Below, piece by piece: positions 45,287-57,147 of a stretch of 64,000 nt of DNA (position 1 is its first letter; each line of letters opens with the position of its first letter). The notes under the pieces are model-generated. The model was not told the DNA's origin. It saw nothing but the letters and a program-made list of their open reading frames with translations, and ran no database searches. This stretch comes from Dichotomocladium elegans (taxonomy: Eukaryota > Mucoromycota > Mucoromycetes > Mucorales > Lichtheimiaceae): the NCBI GenBank assembly GCA_025716815.1, contig JAIXMN010000048.1:1-64000 (forward strand), in the 5' to 3' direction. A program made the position numbers and the translations under genes.

Positions 45287-47222
45287 TTACAAGAAGGTCT
45301 TGACGTGGCTCTCGCAGATGTCACGGAGCTTCGCCTCAAGGTCCTTGGAGAGGACGCCCTGGGTGCGGATCTCATCAAGCACAGCCTTGTGCTCAGAATG
45401 GATGTGACCGATGAAATCCTTTTCCCACTCGACCACCTTGTTGACAGGGAGCTTGTCAAGGAAACCGTTGACACCAGCGAAGACGATGGGGACCTGAGTC
45501 TCAATGGCCAACGGCGTGTACTGAGGCTGCTTCAAGAGCTCGGTAAGACGGGCACCACGGTTAAGCAAGAACTGGGTAGAGGCATCCAGATCAGAACCGA
45601 ACTGGGCAAAAGCAGCGACTTCACGGTACTGGGCCAAGAAGAGCTTCAGAGAGCCAGCGACCTGCTTCATCGCCTTTGTCTGGGCAGCAGAACCGACACG
45701 GGAAACGGAGAGACCGACGTTAATGGCAGGGCGGATACCCTTGAAGAAGAGTTCGGCTTCCAAGAAGATCTGACCGTCAGTGATGGAAATGACATTGGTA
45801 GGAATGTAGGCAGACACATCACCACCCTGAGTCTCACTAGCCCCGCGTTCAGCTTCGTGAGTCCCACTGCAAGCGTTTTTCTTTTTCTTTCTTTCTCTCC
45901 AAGCTTGACTTACATGATAGGGAGGGCAGTCATAGAACCGTAGCCAAAGCTCTTGTTCATCTTGGCAGCACGCTCCAGAAGACGGGAGTGGAGGTAGAAG
46001 ACATCACCGGGGTAAGCCTCACGACCGGGGGGACGACGAAGCAAAAGCGACATCTGACGGTAGGCAACAGCCTGCTTGGACAAATCATCATAGATGATCA
46101 AAGAGTGCTTGCCGTTGTCACGGAACCACTCGCCAAAAGCAGCGCCGGAGAAGGGCGCAAGGTACTGAAGAGGAGCAGCCTCAGAGGCAGTGGCAGCAAC
46201 AACGATGGTGTACTTCATGGCATCATTCTCCTCGAGGGTGCTGACGAGCTGGGCAACAGTCGAACGCTTCTGACCGACAGCAACGTAGATACAGTAGAGC
46301 TTCTTGGCCTCATCCGAGCCGTTGTTCCAGTTCTTCTGGTTGAGAATCGTGTCAAGAGCGACGGCAGTCTTGCCGGTCTGACGATCGCCAATGATCAACT
46401 CACGCTGGCCACGACCAATGGGAACCATGGAGTCGACAGACTTGATACCAGTCTGCATTGGCTCGTTGACAGAGTGACGGGGCAAGATACCAGGCGCCTT
46501 GACCTGGACACGCGAGCGCCCAACAGTATCAAGGGGACCCTTTCCATCAATGGGGTTACCAAGGGCATCAACGACACGGCCCAGGATACCAGGGCCGACA
46601 GGGACATCGACAATGGCACCAGTGCGCTTGACAGTATCGCCCTCCTTGATCAAACGATCATTACCGAAAACGACAATACCGACATTGTCCGTCTCGAGGT
46701 TAAGGGCCATACCCTGCACATCAGCGGGGGAAGAAGAGTTCAAGGTGTCAGTGGGAGAAAGAGCAAGGGATAGGTCCATGGCACCATTGGATGCTTCGGT
46801 TGTTCATTACCTTCAGGCCGCTAGAAAACTCAACCATCTCTTCGGCCTGGCAGTTCTTCAAGCCATACACACGGGCAATACCGTCTCCAATGGACAAGAC
46901 GCGACCAGTTTCTTGGAGATCGGCTTCGGACTGAGCACCGAGAATGCGCTGTTCGAGGACAGAGGACACCTCGGAGGTGGATGCCTTGGCAGTAGCATAG
47001 CTTCTCCAGGCAGCGATGCCCACCTGTTCGTCATGCCAATAAAATAGATATTTAGGGTTTCTGCTTTGTAGAAAAAAGGGGGAGTGGCAGGCAAATCGCG
47101 TGTCACACATTCGCGGCGACATAAAGTCCGTATGAATGGGCGAAGTTGGATCTACTCACAGCAGGCGAGGTCTTGTTAATGGCGAGGTTGGGACGTGCCA
47201 GGCGAACAGCGTTTCTCAACAT
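45287..47222 (-). CDS. ATP1: Mitochondrial F1-ATPase subunit alpha
   Basis: Exons 47222-47160, 47023-46811, 46713-45914 and 45836-45287 join to 541 residues. The amino terminus [14 protein letters not shown] is a basic, Ser/Thr- and Arg-rich mitochondrial presequence. [36 protein letters not shown], the P-loop GDRQTGKTA and [24 protein letters not shown] block are all present. Alpha subunits form the F1 hexamer with beta and carry the non-catalytic nucleotide sites; the yeast orthologue is Atp1. Codon use is strongly biased to C/G-ending codons, as in other highly expressed genes here, which explains the long antisense frames on the other strand. Confidence 0.98.
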
Positions 47223-47897
47223 GGCGGTGGATAAATGTCACAGGCGACAAAGATAAGTTCCAAAAAAAATGAAAACAATTCGGCAAGTAACCGGCTGTTT
47301 TGGAAACCGGTGACTGTTCCCAGCCGGGGGGTGCGCGTGTCTGTTTGCCAGCTTTTAGGAATGAATCCCTGCTTAATTACGTTTTTGGATTAAAACATCC
47401 TGGCGTCATTTTTCTATCCGTTCTACAGCAAAAGGATCTAATTTCGTGTTAACATGGCATTCTTGACTTCATGGGGGGGCTGTTCCACCAGTGAGACCTC
47501 CTGTAATCAGGCAGCATCGATCGAGGTATATTTGCAACATGTGCCACAGCTGCTCCACATGAATTTGCTATTGTCCCCATTGAAGAGAAGGTTATTAAAA
47601 TAAACAGAAGATTACGCAGAACTCTTCCAGCGAGCGCACGCGCTTGGTAAACAATACAAGGCAGGTAAAACACGTCGGCCCGCCCGCCCGCCCCCGCTTG
47701 AAGCCAGGCGTGGTACTCGGGTAATACGAAAGCCGAAGTAGCCAATCATGCGGGGGTTCGGCAGATCGTCACAAAGCGCCGAAACTCGAAGTTAGTTTTT
47801 TTTTTTCTTATATATTTTACCCGAACTGAATAAGGGCCCTTGCAGATTTTGTCTTTTCTCCTCTTCTTCTCTCTTCTCTTACACAAGGCGTAAAGCC
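47223..47897. promoter_or_regulatory. Divergent region between ATP1 and the Sec14-like gene
   Basis: About 675 bp with no supported gene. TATATATTTTAC at about 47808 lies some 90 bp before the Sec14-like ATG and is followed by a CT-rich leader (CTCTTCTTCTCTCTTCTC region). Confidence 0.35.
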
Positions 47898-49201
47898 ATG
47901 AACGTTTTCCGGCTCAAGTCAAACGCCAACTCTACCACTAGCGTAGCCTCCGAGCAAAAAGTGGTCGACAATGGTCCAGTCACGAATATCCCTATCTTGA
48001 CGCCTCAGGCTGACTACACCCCTATTCCGCCACCCGCCCTCGACGAGTCCCAGCAGAAAGTCTACGACAGGCTAAAGGAGTATATTCACAGTATCATACT
48101 TCCTGAGAGCCACGAGTATTATGCCAGCGAAAAGGGTTTTGTGACCGAAGGCACCTTGAAACGTTATCTGCGCGCACGCAAATATAATTACGAGGTGAGG
48201 TGCGGAATGTGAGGGTCTTCGAGGAGAGACATGGAAGCAATGAATTTTTTCTGGGGGGGAGAAGGGGTTGTGGATAAGGTTGTTGCTGCGGGGAATGATA
48301 TGGAATGAACATTTCGTAAAGCTGACAAGATCAATCTGTCCTCCTCCACCCCCATTCGCAATAGGCTTCCAAGACGATGCTGCAAAACACAATCGAGTGG
48401 CGCCGTAGTTACCGGCCAGACGAGCTAGATCCCGACTATATCAAACCTGAGGTCTGTGTACACACCAAAGTGTCTGATGTCTTCTTCATCCCCTCGCATG
48501 CTGATATCCTTTCCTTCATCGGAATACAATCAGGCTGAGACTGGTAAGATGTATTATGATGGGTTCGACAAGTGCGGCCGCCCTGTTTGGATTATGCGGC
48601 CACGGCTGCAAGCCTCAAAGGATTATGAACGCCAAATCAAGAATGTCGTGTACTGCCTTGAACGCGGTATTCGGCTTATGCCAGACAAGGTGGAAAACAT
48701 TGCGATCATCGTCGACTTCAGGGATTCATCGATTTCCCATAACCCGAGTGTCGCGACCTGCAAGAAGTTCCTGGATATCCTAAGCAATCATTATCCCGAG
48801 CGTCTTGGTATTGCATTCGTAGTCAAGTGTAAGTGCGACTTTTCATTGTGTTCACCGAATGGTGGCGTAGCATCATGCTTTTGTCCTTATGATTGCTAAC
48901 CTCTTTTTTTGCGGGCCTTGTAGCACCCTGGTTCTTCTTCACTACATTCAAGCTCATCTCGCCATTCATGGACCCAGTCACGAAGGCGAAGATCAAGTTT
49001 GTCATTGATGAGGAAAAGCGCACCAAGGAAGATGATAAGGGGCTAAAGAACGAATGGGTTCATCTTCGTGATTACATTTCTCCCAGCATGCTCGAGTGTG
49101 AATATGGCGGCGAATACAATTTCAAATATGACCTGGAAACTTACTGGAGTGCGCTTCTGGAAAAGACAGGGAACCCTTACAAGGTTATTGAATATCATTA
49201 G
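47898..49201 (+). CDS. Sec14-like (CRAL-TRIO) phosphatidylinositol/lipid transfer protein
   Basis: Exons 47898-48194, 48365-48451, 48534-48828 and 48924-49201 give 318 residues. A CRAL-TRIO amino-terminal helical region (GFVTEGTLKRYLRARKYNYE then ASKTMLQNTIEWRRSYRP) precedes the lipid-binding domain (YYDGFDKCGRPVWIMRP, NIAIIVDFRDSS, HYPERLGIAFVVKSPWFF, LISPFMDPVTKAKIKFV). The pattern fits the fungal PDR16/SFH subgroup, which exchanges phosphatidylinositol with a second lipid and affects membrane composition. The exact subfamily is inferred. The protein starts with a Ser/Asn-rich tail and ends in a short Tyr/His tail without a membrane anchor. Confidence 0.92.
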
Positions 49202-50821
49202 ACACGGATGGAGGACACGATATCCAATCTTTATATTACAAGCGTCCATCTTAGAAAAACAACAACATTTTTGGAAGTTAAACCCTATCCTACAAGACCA
49301 GAAAAAACCGCACCTCTTTACTTTCTACATACACGCTCAAACACGCGCATGCACATACACGCATACATACTTTTGCTCGCTCGCCCTTTTCGTACCCCTT
49401 TCTTTGGATTCAATACAGGTGATACTCCCAACCCCCCATTTACTTAAAAAAACCCAAATGTCCTTTTTCGGTCTTTTGTCCGCCCAGTTTGCGCTGATTA
49501 CACGAATTGATCGGGTTTGTGTTACCAACATCTTGCAGAGAGATTTAAACCGGCATACCATGATGGGGTACTCGGTCATCGTGCTTCTTGGGAGTCCACT
49601 CGGGTGAGCTAGAATGAATGTACTTGGGTTTTTGTTCTTGGTTGGTCTAGAGCATTAATTTTTCTAATGGAAAATCCGATTCATCGGCATAACTGGAAAT
49701 AAGGAACAAGATCGGATTACTTGTTTGCCGCAAGAAATAGTACACCAAATAAAAGATTGGTCAGACTACATAGGACGCCATGTTTACATTTTACTGCTAA
49801 GTCGGAAGATGCAAGCCTAGAGCGATAATAATACATTGTTCCAATTTGAGATGTTCCCGTACATAAATCGTTGTTACTGAGGCAATATACATTGAACATC
49901 GCTATGCATTAATCAATGCAGTACTCCAGAAAGAGTTCTCCGCTCTTCAAGACAAATAGGGCTTTGCGTTTCATGATCAGAAGCAATAGAACGTGCGATC
50001 GAGATTCAGGACTGTTACAGCAGTAATTGGAGTTCGATTGCCCTTTAGGGCAGCGCATTGTATGTCGATCAATGCAAGAGATGAAATTGTTGCCTGTGGT
50101 TCGTGGACACCTGAATTATAAATAGGTCCGTTGCTTGAATTGCATCAATGTTGATCCATGTGTGTCGGCCTACAGAGTGGAATTTAGAGTTTACACTTTG
50201 TGTTGCTAAATCGACTGCAATGATTGTCATCATAGCAGGAATAAATTAAATGCCGTCTATGTTTTTTTTCTTGCAGGTTTCAAGTTTAGGATCGCTCCAA
50301 ACAGTTGGTGTATTTGTATATACATATAAAGTACGTAGCATCCATGCCAATCTTGTTTTTATCGATAGACAGGGCACTTATTCGTCTACAACCCGTTGCT
50401 AAAAAAAAGACTAGTTCCATATGCTGAAATCCGTTGTCGAGTCGACTGATCTGAAGTCCTTAACTTCTCGGTTGAACTTTATACACTCGTCGATTGCATT
50501 CGCTGTAACCCCTCACCCCGCCCCGATACAAATAAAGTGACATAGGGACAATTTTAGCAAGTGGAATGAATGGAAGCTCAAACACATCAGGGAAATAAAT
50601 AATCTTGACGATGGATATTTTTGTCCGCACCAATGTCGCTCTAATCCCGTTGCTTCCCGCTGTTGGGATAAGAAGCAAGAAGGGGCGTATATAAAGGATG
50701 ATGATCACAGACCACGACCGAGTCTCAACCCCAAGGAACTTTATCTCATCTTTTTTCAAACCTACATTGATCTGCGCCTTCCCTCTCTTTATCCGCGCAC
50801 TATTCACTTGTTTTTGGTCTC
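49202..50821. other. Intergenic, about 1.6 kb
   Basis: No firm gene. A 49-codon frame at 49458-49607 (MSFFGLLSAQFALITRIDRV...) has coding-like composition but overlaps the likely 3' region of the Sec14-like gene. Positions 49620-50460 are AT-rich and unremarkable. TATATAAAG at 50688-50696, 126 bp before the chitin deacetylase ATG, is a credible TATA box. Confidence 0.35.
50688..50696 (+). promoter_or_regulatory. TATA box candidate of the chitin deacetylase gene
   Basis: TATATAAAG, followed by a pyrimidine-rich leader and the ATG at 50822. Confidence 0.45.
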
Positions 50822-52425
50822 ATGGCTTCTAAATACATCGCTTTGGCCATTGCTATGGTGCAAACAATCCAGAGAGCCGACGCGTCGGACTATTGGCAGC
50901 GTTGGTCATCCAAGGTCGATCCAACAAAAGCTTCGCTCCCTGAGATCCCTCAAACGACGTCCGATAACGAGGCGATTCAGTGCACCTGGTACGATCCCAG
51001 TGCGTTGTTCGAGCTGGACCCGAATGAGTGGCCGATTACCTGGGAGTTGGCGACGAGCAACGGAATGGACAAGTCCGCCGAGTTCTTGGCTGTGTACAAC
51101 TCCATCGATTGGGCCGCCATGCCATCCATCCCTATACGCAGGGCAACGCCTAATGGGGGGCTGGATATGAGCAGCTACGACCAACACGCGGATCCCGACT
51201 GCTGGTGGTCCGCAACAACATGCACGTCCCCTAAGCATGCAGGAATCAACCCTGACATCTACAGGTGCCCGGAGCCAGAGACCTGGGGACTGAGCTTTGA
51301 CGACGGTCCCAACTGTTCTCATAACGCTTTTTACGACTATCTTCTCCACAATAAGCTTACGGCCTCCATGTTCTACATTGGTTCCAACGTCATCAGCTGG
51401 CCCTACGGTGCCATCCGTGGCGTCCGCGATGGCCATCACCTTGCTTCGCACACCTGGAGCCATACGCTTATGACCACTTTGACCAACAAAGAAATCCTAG
51501 CAGAACTGTTTTACACCCAGAAGGCAATCAAGACCGTGACAGGCGTGACTCCACGGTATTGGCGTCCAGTACGTGTTGCATAACGGGAGATACTATTTGA
51601 AAAAAAAACGATACCTATGCATGATAAACTAATATGTGTAAAATAGGCCTTTGGGGATATTGATGATCGAGTCCGATGGATCGCCACCCAGTTGGACATG
51701 ACCGCCATCATCTGGGATTTAGATACGGACGACTGGGCTGCTGGCGTCACCGAACCTGCGTCAGTTATCAAGGAAACCTATAGGAAACTCATCAAGATGG
51801 GCACTGACGGCACCTTCGCAAAGCACGGGAACATTGTTCTCCAGGTATATATTATACCAACAGAGCCTGTATCTACTGGTTCAAACGACAACTGCAAACA
51901 GCAATACCAATATATCCATTTTACTATATTTAGCATGAGATCAACAATACCACGATGCAGCTTGCTCTCGACCATCTTCCTCAGATCCAGGCCAATTACA
52001 GGCACGTTACGAATATCGCGACGTGTATGAACATTACCTATCCTTACATGGAGACTTCAATCAAGTTTCCAAGCTTCGCTGAGGCCATCAAGGCGCCTCC
52101 CCCGCCTGCCACCACGAGCGGCACAACAGTACTAAAGACAACCAGCAAGCTCACTGCTGCAACAACAACCAAGAAGCATCCCAAGACGGCTAAGAAACAT
52201 CCCAAGACGGCCAGGAAGAAGCAGCACATCATGACAACAACGCTTCAAAGACCCACGGCCACGCCAACGACCGCGGTTACTCCAAAGGCCGTAGCCTTGG
52301 CGGCGGCGACTGAAGAATGGGTTGCCGCATCCGGTACATCGGGCGCCTTGCTGTCGAGTACCACCACCACCACCCTTGGTCTGGAGGCCCTTCTTGGCCT
52401 TGCGACCCTTTTGATGTACTTTTAG
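50822..52425 (+). CDS. GPI-anchored chitin deacetylase (polysaccharide deacetylase, NodB fold)
   Basis: Exons 50822-51568, 51647-51844 and 51934-52425 give 478 residues. A signal peptide (about 1-20) leads to an unannotated Cys/Trp-rich segment and then the NodB domain (about 150-355). Metal and catalytic motifs are LSFDDGPN (Asp160/Asp161), ASHTWSH (His210, His214), RYWRPAFGD and IIWDLDTDDW. The enzyme removes acetyl groups from chitin as it is made, yielding the chitosan typical of Mucoromycota walls. The carboxy terminus is Thr/Lys-rich with a repeated KHPKTA motif, then a Ser/Gly site and a hydrophobic tail (LEALLGLATLLMYF) that fits a GPI signal. It lies outside the cell, tethered to membrane or wall. 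Confidence 0.95.
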
Positions 52426-52631
52426 ATGTAATCTTTTTTATCTCTCTCCACCATTCTCAGTACTAAATAACCATTGAACACACGTTCTTCTTACCGCTCT
52501 AAACATCACAATAAACTGTACACCCTATGCCAGATAAAATGAAAATTTACAAGGGACCTGTAAAGCAAGAAGACCATATTTTATATGTATATATAAAACA
52601 AAAAAGATAGGGATGGCGGTAGCGGGAAGCT

Positions 52632-53437
52632 TTAAACGACAGTGCCAGAGGCCGAGGCAATACGGGGCCACAAGTCAGCGCATTCCTTGGCAACGGGGCC
52701 AGTGATGGCGGAACCCTTCATTTCACCCTTGGGCTATATTCCACGATGAAATGAAAACGAATCAATTACACGAGGCCCAATTTTCGAATGCCAAAGATGT
52801 ACGTAATGTCTGCGGGCGCGCACGCGCTTTGCATCGTACAATGATCCACTTACGTTAACAATGACACCAGCGTTATCCTCGAAGTAGAGGAAAACACCAT
52901 CGCGACGGCGCCAGGCACGGCGTTGACGGACAACAACGGCGGGCATGACTAAAATACGAGAGGGCAATTAGAAATCACACGCATTCTGACGGAAAAAAAA
53001 GTGAAAGGTTGACGCCTTACCCTTCTTTCTCAACTCGGGCTTGCCCTTCTTGACGGAGGCAACAAACATGTCACCGGCACCAGCGGCAGGAAGACGGTTC
53101 AAGCGACCCTTAATGTTACGGACGGCAATGACGTAGAGGTTCTTGGCACCGCTGTTGTCAGCGCAGTTCATGACAGCGCCAACAGGCAAACCGAGAGTCA
53201 TACGATACTTCGTGCCGGAAATGCTAACTGTTTTTTTTATAAGAAAAAAAAAAGATTGTGTTAGTTTTATTTAGGTATGTCCGTGTTCCAAGTGTAAATC
53301 CAGTTATCCATCCATCCATCCATCCATTCGTTCATCTATCCAACCATCTGTATTTGGATAGAATCGACTGTTGGGGGGATGGTAAACTGGTGGTGGTGAT
53401 GGTGGTATCTCGGTATATGATGCTTGCCCTTTGGCAT
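52632..53437 (-). CDS. RPL23: 60S ribosomal protein uL14 (L23), four exons
   Basis: Exons 53437-53428, 53227-53021, 52948-52854 and 52733-52632 sum to 414 nt, 137 residues. [38 protein letters not shown], the basic [20 protein letters not shown] and [20 protein letters not shown] are the uL14 core. uL14 lies near the subunit interface and the factor-binding site. The first exon (ATG CCA AAG G) was placed by phase and a good start context; its donor is GC (GCAAGC), so the first three codons are the least certain. Intron 1 contains a run of ATCC units (about 53303-53330). Confidence 0.93.
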
Positions 53438-53717
53438 GGTGATTTGTCGGAAGGAAAAGAGAAGGAAGTCTAAATGGTCCTGTCGTTTTAGGTAAAATGG
53501 GAAGTTTGCTGCCCGCCCGACGCTCCTCTCCCCCCCACCCAACCCAGTTGTGGCGAGCACGCGGGGCGGGGGCCCAAAATTTCGGAAGACAGTGGGTAAG
53601 GAAGGAGGGGGGTGGGGAGGGAAATTGTATGATTTTACACGTTTGCTGTTAAACACTTCCTGAATTGCACTCCTCCACTATTTTTATTTTTTTCTACGTT
53701 AACGTCGAAGCAATCGA

Positions 53718-55381
53718 ATGAACTTAGCAGAACGTGCAAAGTTAAATCTCACTGTTCTCAAGCGACATGACCCAGACATTTTTGCCATTTGCGATCAGTC
53801 CGCACACGCGGTGGTATACAAATTCACAGACAAGGACAGCTGGGTTCGTTGAAGGATGAAAGAGACGCGCACACGCTCATTCGCCATGCCCCAATCTTGA
53901 TCGCGCAATGCTCAATCTTTTTGCTTTAACAGGTCAAGATGAGCATTGAAGGCGTTTTATTTTTCGTGCATCGGTATGGCTCACTCACCCTGAACAAAAT
54001 ACATTCATCCGACTAACCTTCTCGAACGTAGACGAACTTCACCAGAATATGCGCTCATCATTCTCAACCGCAACAATGTAGAAAACTTTTTTCTATATTT
54101 AAACGAGATAACCGATATCAGTCTACACGACGATTTTTTAATTTTCTCTACTAAAGAAGGTGCGAACAGACTCTCTGGTCCGCTCTCCCTTAACTAACCT
54201 TGGTTTAACGCTAGGCAAAACACTTAGTTTATGGCTGTTCGAAAAGAAGGATAGAAAACGTTTTTTGAGTCGTATTAAACAGTAAGCGCGCTGGGGAATG
54301 AACGGTACGCCCGGTAGACAAAAGGGTTGATGTGTATGTGCATGTTAGGTTACGCAAAAAGACATCGGACCCAGGAGGCGACATCGTGGAACGTTTCAAT
54401 GAAGCATTTAATACTTACCAATCGCTCAATGATAATGGCACCGTAGAGCAGCCGGATAAACCGCCGCCACGGGAGGTCGAGACAAATCTGCTGAAGTTAC
54501 TGTCGGGAAACACCACAGAGAAATCACCGCATGAGATGGAGGCAAATCTGCTGAAGTTACTACTGGGAAATAACACGCACAATGGGCCAAGCAGCGCCAA
54601 CCATCATGATCTCCCACCAGCAGCAACCCATTATGGCGCCTTTCCTACTCCTCCTGTTCCCTCTCCTTCTCTCACGACCAGCGCATCGACATATCCCTAT
54701 CATCCTCATCCTCCGCCGCCGCCGCCGCCTCCTCCTCCTTCTATGACACAAATGGAAAATGCTAACACTAACATCCATTCGAATCCAGCGCTTATCCAAC
54801 AACCGCCATCGACTGCCATAGAGCGTGAATTCCCAAAGCCATGCTTCCCAGCTCCACGCCCAGCCTCTCCAAACAAAACGCTGACGCTGCTCCAGGTACT
54901 CCAGGGCGTTACGCAGCCCCAAGGGACATCGACTTCTGCACCGTGTGGTTCACCTCAAACGATGGGACAACATCCATGGCCGCCGCCTCCGGCCACTTTC
55001 GCGTCTCCACTAAACGCAGCGCCAGCTCTTGTGCCTCAACAAGTCTTGGAATTGACTCATCCTGAGCTGGACCGTCGCCTGCGAGCGGAAGACCGTCCAG
55101 TGCTTTCTAAGCCTGAGTTTATACGTCAGTTTTTGGGCATGATTCAGGTAATCAGCGTACAGCATCATCATCCATCTATCATCTAACGCTGATGATGTCT
55201 ATAGAACGACCCTTCCTTTTTAGACACGTTATACAATCAATATTACAACCGATCAATAATCGCAGGGGAACGCAGAGGAGAAGCAGTAGCAACGCCCGGA
55301 TCAGCGCCAGCATCAACATCAGCGACCGGACCTGCACCTCTGGCACCCGGCAAAAATACGGCACCTTATTATCACCAATAA
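53718..55381 (+). CDS. DCP1: mRNA decapping protein DCP1, six exons
   Basis: Exons 53718-53843, 53933-53973, 54032-54159, 54215-54281, 54349-55147 and 55205-55381 give 445 residues. The EVH1-like domain (about 1-125) starts NLAERAKLNLTVLKRHDPDI and has WVKMSIEGVLFFVHR, SPEYALIILNRNNVENF and LWLFEKKDRKRF, matching Dcp1, the activator of the decapping enzyme Dcp2 in P-bodies. A long low-complexity tail follows, with two near-identical NLLKLL motifs (about residues 167 and 187), a Pro-rich run (54712-54742) and LTLLQVLQG. A last block PEFIRQFLGMIQ-NDPSFLDTLY resembles the metazoan Dcp1 trimerisation region in position. Convergent with the glycosyltransferase gene, 151 bp between stops. Confidence 0.93.
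54474..54578 (+). repeat. Direct 60-bp duplication inside DCP1
   Basis: Two copies, about 54474-54518 and 54534-54578, share AAATCTGCTGAAGTTACT and flanking bases, giving two NLLKLL motifs spaced 20 residues apart. Confidence 0.75.
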
Positions 55382-55532
55382 ATGATACCTGAAGGAAAGG
55401 GCACCCTTGCATTGTTATTTATTTCAATCGTTTCATCCACATATATATATATATATAAAGAATAGGGTGAGTGAGGAAAGAAGATCATTCTATGGTGGGG
55501 GGCGTGCTTGTGTATCGCCCTTTGGGGGGGTA

Positions 55533-57147
55533 TCATTGCGGTTTGTTCGACTCGTCCCGCTGGCGGTGCGAAGCGACGAGCCGCCACTCGGCAACAAAAT
55601 TTTCTAGCATTCTGGCAGCAATAGGGCCGCCATTGTGGGCGACTAAGCGCTCGGGCTCGTTACATCGACCAGGGAGGGTGGATGCCTTTTGGATGGCCTC
55701 AGACCACAATCCTGCCTCGAAGTCGACCTGGGCAAGCTCCACCGCGCTTCCTTGGTCCATCATGAGCTTCTTGAGACCCAGCTCCTCGATGAACTGCGGT
55801 CGAGGCACGTACACGAACGGGGTGCCGTGTCCAATGCACTCACTGCAGGTACCATAGCCAAGCTTGCCGAGGACGACGTCTGCTGCGTTGGTGAGGTCGG
55901 GTACATAGGCGTCCCGCGATGCGCGGTAGAAGTTTGGTGGGAGCGTGACGCCATCAGGGGCGCAACAAACGATGCAGATCCATCCTGGTGGCAACGGATT
56001 CACCCAACCCCCCTTACCGAGCGCCTGTCCGCCGAACGACAGTAGCAGGATCTTGTTTTTATTGTAAACCTCGGGCGGAATGCCCAATTCGGCGAGCACC
56101 TCTATGCGCTCACGCCGATATTTGCGGAAGACGAGCGGAACATCGATGATCCGTCGCTCGAACACACTCGTTCCGCTCGAATGAACATTCGAGTCGGTCG
56201 TGTAGGGCAGCTGAACTCGGCCATTCACCACACCTTTCTTGCGAGGAAAGCTGCCTGTCACAGGCGTGCGAGGCACAAGAAGCTCTGTTTCTTCAAAGGA
56301 GGGGATGCGGATGGCCCCGGGCAGGCGAATCAGAAGGTCGGCGTTGCGGTAGTCAAAGATCGTCCGCTCCACAAGCTTCTTTATCTCCTCATCGAGCTCA
56401 TCGTGTTCGCATAGTCCGAGATACACCTCGTCAAACGTAAAATTGCTCGCAATAGCAGCGGGGATTCCTGCGCCAGCTGCTGCTGCACTGGACATGGGAA
56501 AAGTGGAAACAGCAGCAACAAAAAAAAAGAAACAGAAATAGCTCTGGTCAGCTCCTGTACTTTGTCCTGTAGCAAAACACACACACACCACATCTCCTCC
56601 ACGAAGAAGGATTGCCTCACCATGGTAGGAAAGGTGCATCACAAACAACGCAATCAGCCCGGACGTCCTTGAGCCAGGCAATCTCGGCATCTAATGTTTC
56701 TTGTCGTCGCTGCAAAAACAATCGCAAATTGGTGATGGTCTGTAGTCGGTCGACTGTATACGCAAGTGGTTGGACTACGCCAGCATCAATGTCCGCCTGC
56801 CGATATTTTGCACCTAATTGAATGACGCCTTGGAAAATGAAGTCGGATGCATTGGAGACCACGTACACCTTATGTTTGGCAGGGAGTGCGAGGATGTCGG
56901 CGATGATTTGGTTCGCGCGCGTGGCATGGCCCCATCCTGTCAGCAGTACCAAAAGAGGGTCAGTGCATCAAAGACCTGTGTAGTGCTTGAATCTCCCTCG
57001 CTCTCTCTCTCTCTTTTTTTTTCTCTTCCGCTCTCTGCTCGGAAGCGATCGCTAGGCTTTTTGGTTACCATGACCAGACACGTAGTAACAGAATACAAGT
57101 GGTCTATTGGAGGAAGTATCTAGGGTGTCTATCATGAGCCTTGCCAT
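55533..57147 (-). CDS. Glycosyltransferase-like protein related to the arabinokinase amino-terminal domain
   Basis: Exons 57147-57069, 56936-56621 and 56487-55533 give 449 residues; in-frame ATGs at 57150 and 57135 are alternative starts. LVFCYYVSGHGWGHATRANQ is the GT-B-type glycine motif, followed by KVYVVSNASDFIFQ, DAGVVQPLAYTVDR and DCVVCDAPFLP-CAAAGAGIP. The carboxy half has ILLLSFGGQALGKGGW and DVVLGKLGYGTCSECIGHGTP. This matches the predicted glycosyltransferase domain that plants fuse to the sugar-kinase half of L-arabinokinase; here no kinase half is present before the stop. Likely substrate is a nucleotide sugar, but the activity is unknown. Confidence 0.8.

Noticed and set aside
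45988..46773. 261-codon plus-strand frame opposite ATP1
   Set aside because: It is the antisense shadow of a highly codon-biased gene; ATP1 on the minus strand has clear family motifs.
50460..50807. 115-codon minus-strand frame before chitin deacetylase
   Set aside because: Lies over the TATA box and leader of chitin deacetylase and has no recognisable domain.
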